A stretch of 64,000 bases of DNA from Ascarosepion bandense (GCA_037127315.1 JBBBDQ010001279.1:1467501-1531500), one strand, 5' to 3'; positions 51,745 to 62,150 are shown, numbered from the stretch's first letter. A program made the numbers and translations. The notes: generated by a model not told the origin, from the sequence alone.

Positions 51745-52170
51745 GAGAACTTCTTCTATGTGCCTTGTCCCTTCAGGACGTAGACGATCATGCCGTTCCA
51801 CGTCTCCCTATCCCTGGTGGCTCTCAGCACGCTTTCCCCAGTTACACGGCACAACCCTCGTTCCGCCATCCACCCACACAGGCCAGTCAAGTACGTTACA
51901 CGCTGTTTTCCCCTGTCTCTCTTTTCCTCTATCTGGCCTGTTAGTATCAGGTTCTCGAAGCCCTCCTTCCTCATTGTGTATCCCAGAAATTTCAGCTGTC
52001 TCATCCTGATACGCTGTATTAATTTCTTTTTCGTTTCCATCCTTTCCAAAAAACTCACCATTGCACACATGCTCGGTCCATGATATTCGCAGCATCCTTC
52101 TGAAGAACCACATTTCTGTTGCTTCAAGTTTTATCCTTCATCTTCGATGATATTGTCCAACATTCACTGT
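51745..52170 (-). mobile_element. LINE B 3' end fragment
   Basis: MWFFRRMLRISWTEHVC, RQLKFLGYTMRKEGFENLIL, TGQIEEKRDRGKQRVTYLTG, LCGWMAERGLCRVTGE.VLR then ATRDRETWNGMIVYVLKG and the end of the ORF. Two frameshifts. This is the extreme C-terminus of the family. Confidence 0.85.
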
Positions 52171-52324
52171 CATATTGAATAAAAAAAAGAAAAGGAAAAG
52201 AATTTTAAATAAATAGTTAATCTTGCAACGACTGCTTTCGTAAAGTAAATTAGTGTACATTGGCAAGGATAGTTTTTTGCATGTGTGCCCAAGTATGTGC
52301 GTATAAATGATTTGTAGGTACGCG
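52171..52324. other. Short unassigned stretch between LINE B fragments
   Basis: No feature seen. Confidence 0.4.
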
Positions 52325-52915
52325 GATATACACGCATTTAGTATCAGGTTCTTCAAGCCCTCCTTCCTCGTTGCATGTCCCAGAAACTTCAGCTGTCTCT
52401 TTCCCCTGTTACACTGCGCAACCTCCGTTCCGTCATCCACCCGCACAGGCCAGTCAAGTACGTTACATGCTGTTTTCTTTCGTCTCTTCTTTCCTCTATC
52501 TGGCCTATTAGTATCAGGTTCTTCAAGACCTTCTTCCTCATTGCAAGTCCAAGAAACTTCAGCTGTCTCTTCCTGATACCCAGTATTACTTTCCTTTTCG
52601 TTTCCATCCTTTCTAAAACCTCATCATTGCTCACATGCTCGATCCATATCCACAGAACCCTTCTGTAGAACCACATTTTAGTTGCCTCAAAGTTTTTTCT
52701 TCATCTTTGATAATATTGTCCAGAATTCACTGCCATATTGAAGTACTAACATCACATAGCAATCCAGTACTCTCTTCTTTGTTTCAAGTGCAATTTTCCT
52801 GTCTCTTAATACTTTACTCAGCTTCTGGAATGCGTCCTTTGCCATGCCAATTTGCCTTCGGATTTCTGTGTCGCACCTTCCGTCTTCTGTTAGAACACTT
52901 CCCAGAATCAACCAT
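52325..52915 (-). mobile_element. LINE B fragment with 170-bp duplication
   Basis: From 52911: MILGSVLTEDGRCDTEIRRQ, IGMAKDAFQKLSKVLRDRKI, ALETKKRVLDCYVMLVLQYG, SEFWTILSKMKKKL, then MWFYRRVLWIWIEHVSNDEV, LERMETKR, RKRQLKFLGLAMRKKVLKNL, RKQHVTYLTGLCGWMTERRL, RSVTGER. Then RQLKFLGHATRKEGLKNLIL appears a second time. AGTATCAGGTTCTTCAAG occurs at 52339 and 52509, so the RQLKFLG to VTGER segment is tandemly duplicated with a 170-bp period. Confidence 0.85.
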
Positions 52916-53180
52916 AAATAAATGGTTCAGTTCAAAATTCTTTGATGGTTAGCCTGATTAGCAGACACTCAAAGAAGGCTGGAGAGAACAAGGACCGAAA
53001 CGTTGTGGTCATAGCAACAGAAATTAATTGGTCTGATTGGGTGAGAGTGTCATAATAAGATTCATCAGAAACTCAGAACACTTCTAAATATGGAATCAAA
53101 GATATAGTCAATATATTTTATTTGAATGACTTTAATAAGGATGAGTACTTTACACGGTTGTTAAAAATTTGGTAGGCTTG
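52916..53180. other. Unassigned; SINE tail-like motif
   Basis: CTCAAAGAAGGCTGGAGAGA and GACCGAAACGTTGTGGTCAT at 52968-53012 resemble the tail of SINE D-like families. No gene. Confidence 0.4.
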
Positions 53181-53600
53181 GTAGTTAGTTTGAGTCGTAC
53201 TTTGATACTAGACGTCATTTTTGTTGGCAGCTGTCGAAAATGTGGTTGCTTTGTTGCTGTGCAAATATGCCGTTTATTTCGGCCATCAAAAAGGGCGGGA
53301 AAATGTATCAGCATACGACCGCTTAGATTAACACTAGACACGTTCAGACTCAGTTTCTGGCTGTCTCTCTTCGCTTGGCCGCTTATATACATTTTTGAAA
53401 TGATCCAGACAGCTTGGGCGCGACGCTCGGTTCGACTAAAATCAAAAGTTTTCTTGTTGTTTTAATTGGCCAAAATGAGTTTATTTTCCGGTGATGATTT
53501 CTTTTCATAGCGTAAGTTTTGCATGGAGCCTCTCTTGTTGTGGTCTATTTCTAGTCACAATAAACTAGACACTGCATCAGCGAACTTACGTTTCGCAACT
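53181..53600 (+). other. Possible LTR or promoter-bearing repeat
   Basis: In order on plus: TAGACGTCATTTTTG (CRE-like, 53208), CGCTTATATACATTT (TATA-like, about 53389), a CG-containing stretch and AATAAA at 53559. That order would suit an LTR, but no second copy or terminal duplication was found. The open frames across it have no recognisable domain. Confidence 0.3.
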
Positions 53601-53639
53601 ATAGTTCGGTCTTTTCTTCTTTTTATGTGAGAGTTGCGT

Positions 53640-54194
53640 TCTCATTAAGGAAAACGAAAGATAGAGAGAGACAGAGTAGAGATAAAGAGAGAGAGAAAAT
53701 AGAGAAAGAGACTGATAGAGAGACAGATAGAGATATATAGAGAGATATAGAGTGACAGAAAGATAGAAATAGAGAGATATAGAGACAGAGATAGTGACAG
53801 AAAAATAGAGAGAGATAGAGAGACAGATATATACAGATAGAGAGAGAGAAAAAGAGAGATAGATAGAGACAGAGATAGAGAGAGATAGTGAGACAATGAT
53901 ATATAAAAAGAGAGAAATTAAAGAGGTAGAAAGAGAGAGGGAGAGAGAAATAGAGAAACAGAAATATAGAGAGACAGAGTGGAGATAAAGAAAAAATAGA
54001 GAAAGAGACAGAGAGACAGATAGAGATATATAGAGAGACAGAAACAGAGACAGTAAAATAGAGAGAGAGATAGAGAGACAGATATAGAGAGATAGAGATA
54101 GAGAGAGAAAAAGTGAGAAATATAGATAGACAGATATATATATATATAGTGAGACACATAGAGATATATAAAAAGAGAGAAATTAAATAGGTAG

Positions 54195-54233
<39 letters not shown>

Positions 54234-54465
54234 AATAAAGAAACAGAGATAGAGAGACAGATATATATATATATAGCAAGAGAGAAATAGAGAAAGAGAT
54301 AGAGAGCTAGATATGTATAGAGAATGGGAAATAAGATAGAGGCAGAGATAGAGAGAGTGAAAAATAGAGGAAGTGAGCGATAGAGAAACAGATATAAATA
54401 TATGGAGAAAGATAAATAGAGAGAGAAACAAAGAGAGATAGAGACAAACATAGAGAGAGAGAGTT
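53640..54465. repeat. 830-bp purine tract (GAGAGATAGAGACAGA type)
   Basis: Almost uninterrupted A/G on plus with scattered T and C in GATA and ACAG units. A loose period of about 300 bp is visible from repeats of TATAAAAAGAGAGAAATTAA at about 53903 and 54168. Ser/Leu-rich minus-strand frames up to about 218 codons are artefacts. Confidence 0.95.
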
Positions 54466-54544
54466 TTGTCAATTTGTAAAGTCACAGATACAAGAATAAT
54501 AACGCCTTCGAACAACACCGTATCAGACACGAATTTTTCTCAAC

Positions 54545-54975
54545 GCTACTTATATTTAGCTGCCTCCCCAGTTGAGGCAAAATATGGCAAAAAGCCTTTT
54601 TAACCGTACAACTCGAGCAAACATTTTCCCAGATGGCGCTTTACCTTTCAGCGGAGCCTCGTCTGGGTTCCTTTCTGCCCGAAAGCAAAGAGCCCGACAA
54701 TATCAAGAGTAGCGCTCTTCTCAACGCTACTCTGTATTTATCACCTCCCCACCGGGGCGGATGCCCAAGGTGGATGCGACACAAGGTCAATTAAAGTGGG
54801 GATTCCGAGCCCTTAAGCTCAGTCAAAAATATCCTGTAGACACTGCTTAAGGCCGGGTCGGGCTTTTGTCTATTCACCAAAGACGAAATTCTACTCTTCG
54901 GCGGAGCCTTGTCTGGATTCCTATCTGACCGAAGACGTCAAGAGTAGCATTCTTTTCACTACTCCACCGAATGCT
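54545..54975 (+). mobile_element. Element H, two head-to-tail copies
   Basis: The first copy (54545-54735) has CCCCAGTTGAGGCAAAATAT, CAGCGGAGCCTCGTCTGGGT, TTCTGCCCGAAAGCAAAGAG, CGCTCTTCTCAACGCTACTC. The second (54736-54975) has CACCTCCCCACCGGGGCGGA, GACACAAGGTCAATTAAAGT, GAGCCCTTAAGCTCAG, TTCGGCGGAGCCTTGTCTGG. Each contains hairpins as in 49287-49528. Confidence 0.7.
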
Positions 54976-55179
54976 TATTATATGCCCATAAGAATTAAAC
55001 TGCCAAAGTGTTTCCCGACTTTTGGAAGAAATTGGTTTATCTCGGAGTGATAATCACAATTTATCTAAAGAACGACTGTATTGCTCAATACGGTAGAGGT
55101 AATGCAATATTAAAAAGCATTAAAAGCAGCAAATATACAAATTAATAATACGAGATTTATTAGCTTACCGCTAATGATC

Positions 55180-55476
55180 TGTATTGAACAGGTTAAGAGG
55201 CTCATCCCTTGTTCCCTGTTTAGGATATGGTTTCCGGCTTTTCTCTTTTCCAATCTTCTCACTTTGGTTTCTTTTTTTTTTTTTCAATTGGAGTAGATAG
55301 ATCTATCTATCGCCCGGTTCACACACCACCCACGTCTATTGAACAGGTTAAGAGGCTCATCCCTTGTTCCCTGTTTAGAATGTGGTTTCCGGCTTTCTCT
55401 TTTCCAATCTTTTCACTATTACGTAGCCCCCTACACATCAGTGGCGTTACCGCCTTGCTCGGGGTGATGCGATTAA

Positions 55477-55477
<1 letters not shown>
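55180..55477 (+). mobile_element. LINE A subfamily 3' end with 153-bp repeat
   Basis: GAACAGGTTAAGAGGCTCAT at 55186 and again at 55339, each followed by CCCTTGTTCCCTGTTTAG and GGTTTCCGGCTTT. The 3' end is ACATCAGTGGCGTTACCGCC, TTGCTCGGGGTGATGCGATT then (TA)n at 55478-55505. Same subfamily as 38772-40203 and 63545-64000. Confidence 0.85.
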
Positions 55478-55502
<25 letters not shown>

Positions 55503-55507
<5 letters not shown>

Positions 55508-55577
55508 TGCTTTTACACTTTATCTCGTGACATGTAGAACGTTACGTGATGATGTGTAAAAGCAATTTATATATGGG
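55503..55577. repeat. Hairpin at the (TA)n end
   Basis: AAATTGCTTTTACAC and GTGTAAAAGCAATTT are inverted around about 35 nt. Confidence 0.85.
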
Positions 55578-55692
55578 CAGCATGATACCTCAAATTACTT
55601 CAAGACGAGGTCGATTGTGTTTGCTCTCTGGCAATCCGTGTTTAAAACCAAGTCTCAGTAGCGCCATTTTATTCCTACATGACGGGGGGGGG

Positions 55693-55721
55693 CAGAATGA
55701 GAGAGAGAGAGAGAATGAGAG

Positions 55722-55757
<36 letters not shown>

Positions 55758-55768
55758 AGAGAGAGAAT
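55693..55768. repeat. (GA)n / GAGAATGA microsatellite
   Basis: Preceded by a G9 run. Confidence 0.9.
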
Positions 55769-55914
55769 GGGTTATCAAAGAAAGCAAATGCTTTATTTTA
55801 ATTTTCATATTTTATTTTTTATATTTGGGCACAGCACAAATGTTCGGAAAGTAATATGGCGTTTTGGAAACGGGATAAAAACAAATTTAAATAAAGAAGA
55901 ATCAGCAATATTAT

Positions 55915-56225
55915 TGATCGCGATCTGACAGCTCGGCTTCAGTCACTTTCCCACCGCCGTAAGGTTGAAACTATTGAAGCTGTTGCTATAGAGACTGTCA
56001 TGGCAAATGTCCGAACGAGGTCTTCGTTACGGTAGCTGGACTTCATGCTTTTTTTCCAGCCAACTTTAATATGCACAAAATTAAATGCAATGCCAATCGT
56101 TATTTACTGTCCTCCTGATTAATCTTTTTTTTCTTCCCGATCATTATTAATGTTTCTGTTCCTAATTCTTTCACACCAAGTAACTCCTTTTGTTTAGTGG
56201 CTTTACTGTCTTGCTTTGGGTAAAC
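55915..56225 (+). mobile_element. LINE A 3' fragment with internal deletion
   Basis: IDRDLTARLQSLSHRRKVE (55918), then a shortened tail with KIKCNANRYLLSS before the stop, and a decayed 3' end TTTAGTGGCTTTACTGTCTT, GCTTTGGGTAAACT. Confidence 0.75.
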
Positions 56226-56244
56226 TCGATAACGCACACATATA

Positions 56245-56545
56245 ATGCTACAGAAAATCCCGAAGATTAACGAAATGGTTTTAATAACCGACATATTTAA
56301 TTTATTTGTTTGAACATAATTTTCAATCGATATTCGTATTTGAGTAGATATTCTGTTTTCAATCAAACAGTATATTTATATATTTATTTCTATCGGCCTG
56401 ATTATTTACGATAAATTTTGTTACGAAAATGTGTGTCATTCGGTAGGATTCGAACCTGCGACCGCTATTAACATAAGGGAAGCCACCAATTGATCTGGTG
56501 CGTCTTAGGCCATTCGACCACAAATGATTCCACAGTCTAATCGAA
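56245..56545 (-). mobile_element. SINE C, near full length
   Basis: The minus strand has GTGGTCGAATGGCCTAAGAC (A box), CACCA/TGGTG anticodon stem, GGTCGCAGGTTCGAATCCTA (B box), CGTAACAAAATTTATCGTAA, CAAACAGAATATCTACTCAA-like body and a tail ending ATTTCCTGTAGC-like. Confidence 0.85.
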
Positions 56546-56629
56546 GTGAAATCAAGCCTTATATAACACAATTATCGATTCTCTACGTAAATAACCATCT
56601 CTGGTCTGGAAATGTATCGTAATGTCAAC

Positions 56630-56856
56630 AATGTTACAGGAAATCCCGAAGATTAACGAAATGGTTTTAATAACCGACATATTTAATTTATTTGTTTGAA
56701 CATTATTTTTAATCGATACTTGTATTTCCGTAACAAAATTTATCGTAAAATAATCAGGCCGGTAAAAATAAATATATAAATATACTGTTTTGATTAAAAA
56801 CAGAATATCTACTCAAATACGAGTATCGATTAAAAATAATGTTCAAACAAATAAAT

Positions 56857-56862
<6 letters not shown>
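56630..56862. mobile_element. SINE C, tail-to-body inverted composite
   Basis: 56635-56725 is the SINE C tail on minus (GATTAACGAAATGGTTTTAA, as at 56268). 56727-56862 is the SINE C body on plus (CGTAACAAAATTTATCGTAA, AATCAGGCCGGTAAAAATAA). Two partial copies joined in opposite orientation. Confidence 0.8.

Positions 56863-56907
<45 letters not shown>
56863..56907. repeat. (TA)n microsatellite
   Basis: Pure TA run. Confidence 0.95.
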
Positions 56908-56909
<2 letters not shown>

Positions 56910-56939
56910 ATTAAAAGTAAGGTCCCATTTCAAAATACT

Positions 56940-57240
56940 TTTTAGCTATAATTTTTACAAGAAAGTGATATGAGAGTAAAGCGTTTTAGCATAAGATTTT
57001 ATTTAAAATTCGATATGAGCACTAGATTGCGGTAACAGCTTCTCCAGCCGCCTAGGAATCGTGTCAACTGATTTCACCAGAAATTCTTGTCCTTGTGGTA
57101 TTCACCCTTCAACTTTTTCCAAAGATTTGATTTGGCATAGTAGACAAACTCCTTCCCCCACCCACCAAAACGACAGTCTGTTAAATCAGGACTCCAGGCT
57201 GGCCACTGATACATAAAATAGGGAGTTACTTTTCAATCAC
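56940..57240 (-). mobile_element. Tc1/mariner-type transposase C-terminal fragment
   Basis: The minus strand gives FMYQWPAWSPDLTDCRFGGW, GKEFVYYAKSNLWKKLKGEY and SVDTIPRRLEKLLPQSSAHI then a stop. QWPAWSPDL..C.F is the region around the catalytic residues in the C-terminal half of DDE_3-like transposases. The final catalytic residue region is mutated. Fragment only. Confidence 0.75.
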
Positions 57241-57244
57241 CCCC

Positions 57245-57247
<3 letters not shown>

Positions 57248-57322
<75 letters not shown>
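57248..57322. repeat. (CA)n then (TA)n microsatellite
   Basis: CACACA to about 57280, then TATA to 57322. Confidence 0.9.
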
Positions 57323-57326
<4 letters not shown>

Positions 57327-57754
57327 CAGAAAGTGGAATGTACTGGTTTACAGCGCATCAAAATGTCTTTGTGATGCGTCAGCCTTGAGAACCTTACAGT
57401 AGCTGATTTATGACTGACACATCTATTTTTAAAAATGTCAGACGGCCAGAACTCTTATTCAAACAAAATCGTCGCTGCTTGAAATATGACGTCCTTTGCA
57501 TAGGAAATGTAAAAGGTTATTTTCGTAATGTTGCGTTTTTGAGGAGATGCAACTCATGTTCAACGAAAGTTTAAATTTATACGATCGTTATTATTTGTAT
57601 TGTAATGTTCATTATTGAGATTCCTTAATTCTGTTATTCTCTAATTCTTTTATTGTCTAATTCTTTTATTGTCTAATTCTTTTATTCTTTTTACCATACT
57701 TTATTGTTTTCGGTTTTTTTTTCGTTGTTTGTTTTATTTAATTTTTAATTTTTT
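57323..57754. other. Unassigned; (TTCTTTTATTGTCTAA)n near 57635-57690
   Basis: A small tandem repeat ATTCTTTTATTGTCTA of about 16 bp, 3 copies. No gene. Confidence 0.5.
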
Positions 57755-57985
57755 TTTATCACGATCATCCCAAGCAAAGGTGTCAAGTCTCAAAACACAA
57801 GGGGTTAATTGAGTGTGGAAGTATTAGCAAACAGAAATATTATTAAAAAGCAAAAGCAGAAGCAGAGAACAGTAGATAGTCATTAACATTGCATTTAAAC
57901 TTTTGGAGAATAAAGTTGGCTAGAAAGGCTAGAGCCGAAAGGGAGTTCCACTAGCGAGAAAAGAAACTGATAACATAAAAAAAAT
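57755..57985 (-). mobile_element. LINE A 3' end fragment
   Basis: The minus strand reads SLVELPFGSSLSSQLYSPKV-like remnant of RTSRLWNSLP, KFKCNVNDYLL, and the 3' end TTTGCTTGGGATGATCGTGA. Confidence 0.7.
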
Positions 57986-58184
57986 TTTCTTTTTTTTTTT
58001 TAGGACAATCTTTCCCTAAAGAAAGCGAAAAGAATTGTTAAAAGATAAAACCTGTGAGTGAGGAACATTTTGATATTTATACTGCAACTAGCTTATCCTT
58101 AAATCAAAAAATGTCGGTCACATTTAAGTAACTTTAAAAGTAACCTTGAATTTTATCTATATACTGCCATTAAACATAAATGTA
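57986..58184. other. Unassigned stretch
   Basis: Nothing recognised. Confidence 0.4.
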
Positions 58185-58485
58185 TATAATCTTCCACAGA
58201 CACATCTATTTCGCTGTATCACAGCACATCAGTACGGTTAATCATCCGATTGCCTCCATCTAGGATTGAAACCCGATCGAATTGGCGTCAGTCGGCGATT
58301 CTACCTCTGAGCTATGGGCGCTCGGTAGAAGGAGGCAGACTTTTAGCGTATGATGTATCATACGCCAATAGCCAGAGTGCTCTAATTCATTACTGAATGA
58401 GCGATGCGTAGATGCTAGAGTAGCTACTGTTTTTTCAAAATCTACCATTCTTCCAGAGTGCTCAATCAGGTTGTGAGAGCGTAAT
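58185..58485 (-). mobile_element. SINE E, full length
   Basis: On plus: CAGACACATCTATTTCGCTG (tail), GATTGCCTCCATCTAGGATT, GAAACCCGATCGAATTGGCG (B box region), TCTACCTCTGAGCTATGGGC (A box reversed), GGTAGAAGGAGGCAGACTTT, ATCATACGCCAATAGCCAGA, CTCAATCAGGTTGTGAGAGC. Confidence 0.85.
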
Positions 58486-58527
58486 ATATATATATATATG
58501 TATGTGCATGTGTGTGAAATGTGCGTG

Positions 58528-58533
<6 letters not shown>

Positions 58534-58575
<42 letters not shown>
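58534..58575. repeat. (TA)n microsatellite
   Basis: A second TA run lies at 58484-58498. Confidence 0.9.
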
Positions 58576-58576
<1 letters not shown>

Positions 58577-59087
58577 GTAGTAATCTCTTTTTATGCAGGT
58601 TTCATTAAAAATGACATTGTTAAGATTTTAAGTTTTTAATTTAATTTTTCATGTGATCTTATGATTTTTTTCTTTTGAGGACATAAATTATATAAAAATG
58701 TCAAAATGTTTTGTTTTACCGAGCGCTTTCAGCTATACTTTTAGCCATTTTCGAGGACGAATTGCATTTTACGTGTAACTAAATATGCATATTGTTTATG
58801 TATGTGTGTAGAGTCATGTGTGCCATAATAAAAATCAAATTCTTCCATAATGAGAGATTGCTGATGAAGCGAACTTAATTCACCGAAATGATCATCTGAC
58901 ACATATAATTTTTGAAAGTTTTATTTGAAAAAAAAATATGTACATATTTTGCTCTGTAAATAGATAATTTTATTTACATTGAGCCCTCAGGCTGGATCAG
59001 TTTAAATATTTATTTTCAACAAGGAATATTAATAGGATCTCTCTTGGGATTTTACCTATAAGCCACTTTCTTTTTTATTATATATAT
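58576..59087. other. Unassigned; SINE tail-like motifs
   Basis: TACCGAGCGCTTTCAGCTAT (58718) and TTGCTGATGAAGCGAACTTA (58858) look like 3' tails of tRNA SINEs, without heads. Confidence 0.4.
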
Positions 59088-59240
59088 ATATAATCATCCA
59101 CAGATAGCTCTGTTTTGCTGTATCACAGCTCATCAGTAAGGTTAGACATCCGATTGCTTCTAGCCAGAATTGACATCAGTCGGCGATTCTACCTCTGTAG
59201 AGGAAGACAGACTTTAGCGTTATATACAATGTATACACAC
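59088..59240 (-). mobile_element. SINE E, partial
   Basis: Tail AGCTCTGTTTTGCTGTATCA, GACATCAGTCGGCGATTCTA, AGAGGAAGACAGACTTTAGC. Part of the head is deleted. Confidence 0.75.
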
Positions 59241-59247
59241 GCCGGTA

Positions 59248-59307
59248 GCCAGTATTTGTTTGAACATTATTTTTAATCAATACTAGTATTTCCGTAACAA
59301 AATTTAA
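59248..59307 (-). mobile_element. SINE C fragment
   Basis: TTTGTTTGAACATTATTTTT, AATCAATACTAGTATTTCCG. Confidence 0.65.
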
Positions 59308-59324
59308 CCATGCGTGAGACGGAT

Positions 59325-59627
59325 TTGCGTTGTGGTGCAGTGGATATCGACTCGGAACGAGAAATCGGGGAGCCGAGTTCAAATTCCAGTTGAATTCATT
59401 GCATTCACTTACGCGCAAATACCCTTGGGAAAGGTATTAATCCGTCTATTCCTTCCAGTTATGGGTTAAATAACAGGACAGATTGGGTTGTATAGCCTTG
59501 GCTGGCAACCAGTCTACTGCAGAAAGTAATGGCAACATGAATCTTCTGCCCAGTCAGTATTTGTCTCTTTCGAGACATGATCGCCCAAGCGTGTTTCACG
59601 TATGGCACTTAACTGAATGACTGAGTA
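59325..59627 (+). mobile_element. SINE A, full length
   Basis: Head TGCGTTGTGGTGCAGTGGAT, CGACTCGGAACGAGAAATCG, B box GAGTTCAAATTCC, body as at 8640 including TTATGGGTTAAATAACAGGA and TGGCAACCAGTCTACTGCAG. It ends GGCACTTAACTGAATGACTGA and leads into (TA)n. A short deletion is seen in CAACCTACTGCGGGATAATC. Confidence 0.85.
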
Positions 59628-59645
59628 TATATATATATATATAAT

Positions 59646-60118
59646 TGCATATGAAGATATGCTATGATATTTATGTGTACATTTGTATTTTTTTTTTTGT
59701 AAATTATTTAGATGTGAATGCTTGTATTTAAATTGTATTTCTGCTTTTGTAAGAGAACCGATGTTTGAACGCGATACGGCCGAAAGCCCTCCTTGTGTGT
59801 GTTTGTCTGCAAGAAACTGAATTAACATCTAAATGCTACCCAGTGACACCCTGGGCCATTTATTTTCGCCTGTGTTTTATAATCGGCTCGAGGCCCAAAA
59901 TTATTCACTAATGTTGAAAATCTTGCCAAGCAGCCAACTTTTCATATTTGTCTTTTTGGCAATTTGTGGTTTTGGTTTCTGTCCCTTCGCTCTTAAATCA
60001 CTCAGCCATTCAGGATCAATGAATAATGCAACAAACTATCATGCGCGATACATAACACATCAAGATTAAACATAATACGATTGGCATAATGGTTAACGAA
60101 ACTGATCTGGGGGACTAT
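59646..60118. other. Unassigned; SINE head-like piece at 60070-60105
   Basis: CGATTGGCATAATGGTTAAC resembles a tRNA A-box region, without a B box. 59700-59900 is unrecognised. Confidence 0.4.
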
Positions 60119-60974
60119 TGCCTCCTACAGAGCAGTAGCTAAAGAAAGCGAAAAGAAAGGACTAAACATAAACTACAAGAAAACTGAATGCATAGTCATC
60201 AGTAAAAAGAGGAGCCCAAAATGCCAACTACAGGCTGGGGATACTAAAATCAAACAAGACACGGAAAGGAAACTACAAGACCTACTGAAGGTAGCTAAAG
60301 AAAGCGAAAAGAAAGGACTAAACATTAACTACAAGAAAACTAAATGCATGGTCATCAGTAAGAATAGGAGCCCAAAATGTCAACTACAGGCTGGAGATAC
60401 TAAATTCAAACAAGACACGGAAAGGAAACTACAAGACCTATAGAAGGTAGCTAAAGAAAGCGAAAAGAAAGGACTCAACATAAACTACAAGAAAACTAAA
60501 TGCATGGTCATCAGTAAAAAGAGGAGCCCAAAATGCCAATTACAGGCTGGGGATACTAAAATCAAACAAGACACGGAAAGGAAACTACAAGACCTACAGA
60601 AGGTAGCTAAAGAAAGCGAAAATAAAGGACTTAACATAAACTACAAGAAAACTAAATGCATGGTCATCAGTAAGAATAGGAGCCCAAAATGTCAACTACA
60701 GGCTGGAGATACTAAAATCAAACAAGACACGGAAAGGAAACTACAAGACCTACAGAAGGTAGCTAAAGAAAGCGAAAAGAAAGGACTAAACATAAACTAC
60801 AAGAAAACTGAATGCATGGTCATCACTAAAAAGAGGAGCCCAAAATGCCAACTGCAGGCTGGGGATACTAAAATCAAACAAGACACGGAAAGGAAACTAC
60901 ATAACCTACAGAAGGTAGCTAAAGAAAGCGAAAAGAAAGGACTAAACATAAATTATAATAAAACTAAATGCACA
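60119..60974 (+). repeat. 156-bp (52-codon) in-frame tandem array, about 5.5 copies
   Basis: GTCATCAGTA/GTCATCACTA landmarks at 60195, 60351, 60507, 60663 and 60819: spacing exactly 156 bp each time. Each unit encodes MVISKKRSPKCQLQAGDTKI, KQDTERKLQDLQKVAKESEK and KGLNINYKKTEC. The joint KIKQ-DTERKL is identical in every unit. Three consecutive units (60504-60980) are open without a stop. Non-repeat LINE B has this segment once, between the YADD motif and FKYLGSVLTED. Confidence 0.95.
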
Positions 60975-61640
60975 GTTTAAAAGAGGAGTCCAAGATGTCA
61001 ATTACAAATCAAGGATATTGAAATCAACCATGTTGCGGAATTTAAATATTTCGGAAGTGTCCTAACTGAGGACGGAAAGTGCGACACTGAGATCCGAAGG
61101 CGTATTGTCATGGCCAAAGAAGCATTACAAAGTCTAAATAAAATATTGAGAGACAGGAAAATTTCGTTGGAAACAAAAAAAGGACTACAGCATTGTTATG
61201 TAATATCTGCCCTTGAATATGGCAGCGAATCCTGGACAATCTCATCAAAGATGAAGGAAAGACTTGAAGCAACCGAAATGTGATTGTACAGAAGGATGCT
61301 GAGGATACCATGGACTGAACATGTTAGCAAAGATGAGGTTTTAGAGAGGATGGAAACGAAAAGGAAACATATACTTAACATCAAGAAAAGACAAGTGAAG
61401 TTTCTGGAACATGTAATGAGGAAGGGAGGCTTGAAAAATTCAATATTCACAGGTCAGATAGGGAGAAGAAAGATAGGGGAAAGCAACGCATGATATACTA
61501 GACGGGAAAATGGATGGCAAAGCAGGATTTGGGAGAGATACTAAGGGAAAAAGTGTTACGTGTGAAGGGATTAGGGTAGGTGGAGGTTCATCATCGCCTA
61601 CGTCATGAAAGGACATGGCATATGAAGAAAAAAATGAAGA
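60119..61640 (+). mobile_element. LINE B with 156-bp in-gene array, C-terminal half
   Basis: Endonuclease-RT type LINE, truncated at its 5' end within the array. After about 5.5 array units come CQLQIKDIEINHVAEFKYFG, SVLTEDGKCDTEIRRRIVMA, KEALQSLNKILRDRKISLET, KKGLQHCYVISALEYGSESW, TISSKMKERLEATEM, a stop near 61280, LYRRMLRIPWTEHVSKDEVL, RMETKRKHILNIKKRQVKFL, EHVMRKGGLKNSIFTGQIG, then GKWMAKQDLGEILREKVLRV and the ORF end near 61620. This is the RT thumb and C-terminal region, the best preserved LINE B here. Stops at about 60440, 60978 and 61280 make it inactive. Confidence 0.9.
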
Positions 61641-62150
61641 GTGCATTGAACAAGTGTATACTAATATCTTAAGTAAGTATAATATATCGTTACTTTTTAT
61701 AACATACTTTTGATATGCTCTATCTAAAAACATTTTGCTTGAATCTCTTTCCAATAAAATGGAGCCATCGTTTATTTTGGAAGTCTGCTTAATACTTTTA
61801 AGAGACAGAAAAAGATACACTGGATGAAATAAAATGAATTTTCCACAAGGAAATTGTGTAAATTCTCTGAATCATGCCTCAAATTATTTTCAAATAGAAT
61901 TCTGGTTCTTGAAGGCTATGTTATTTAGGTGCCTTTGTTATAGCCAATGCTAAATTAGTCTCTGCTGCTTAAAGGTACGAGTGGATTAAACCTGCATAAT
62001 ATTAGCCTTTGTAGTAGAAATGAAGCCTCCAGGGAAGTAGCGTCTATTTTTTTATGAGTTATTTTATTGCCGTATCAATACACATTTCATTTGGGGAAAA
62101 GAAATCCTTTGGCTATACTCATAGCTCATAAGACATTATTGTACGTATAA
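61641..62150. other. Unassigned stretch
   Basis: A minus-strand open frame of 126 codons (61440-61820) overlaps the LINE B end antisense and is not a gene. Confidence 0.5.

Noticed and set aside
53623..54530. Long minus-strand open frames (up to 218 codons) rich in Ser, Leu, Tyr and Ile
   Set aside because: They lie on the polypyrimidine strand of a simple purine tract. The low-complexity translation is an artefact.
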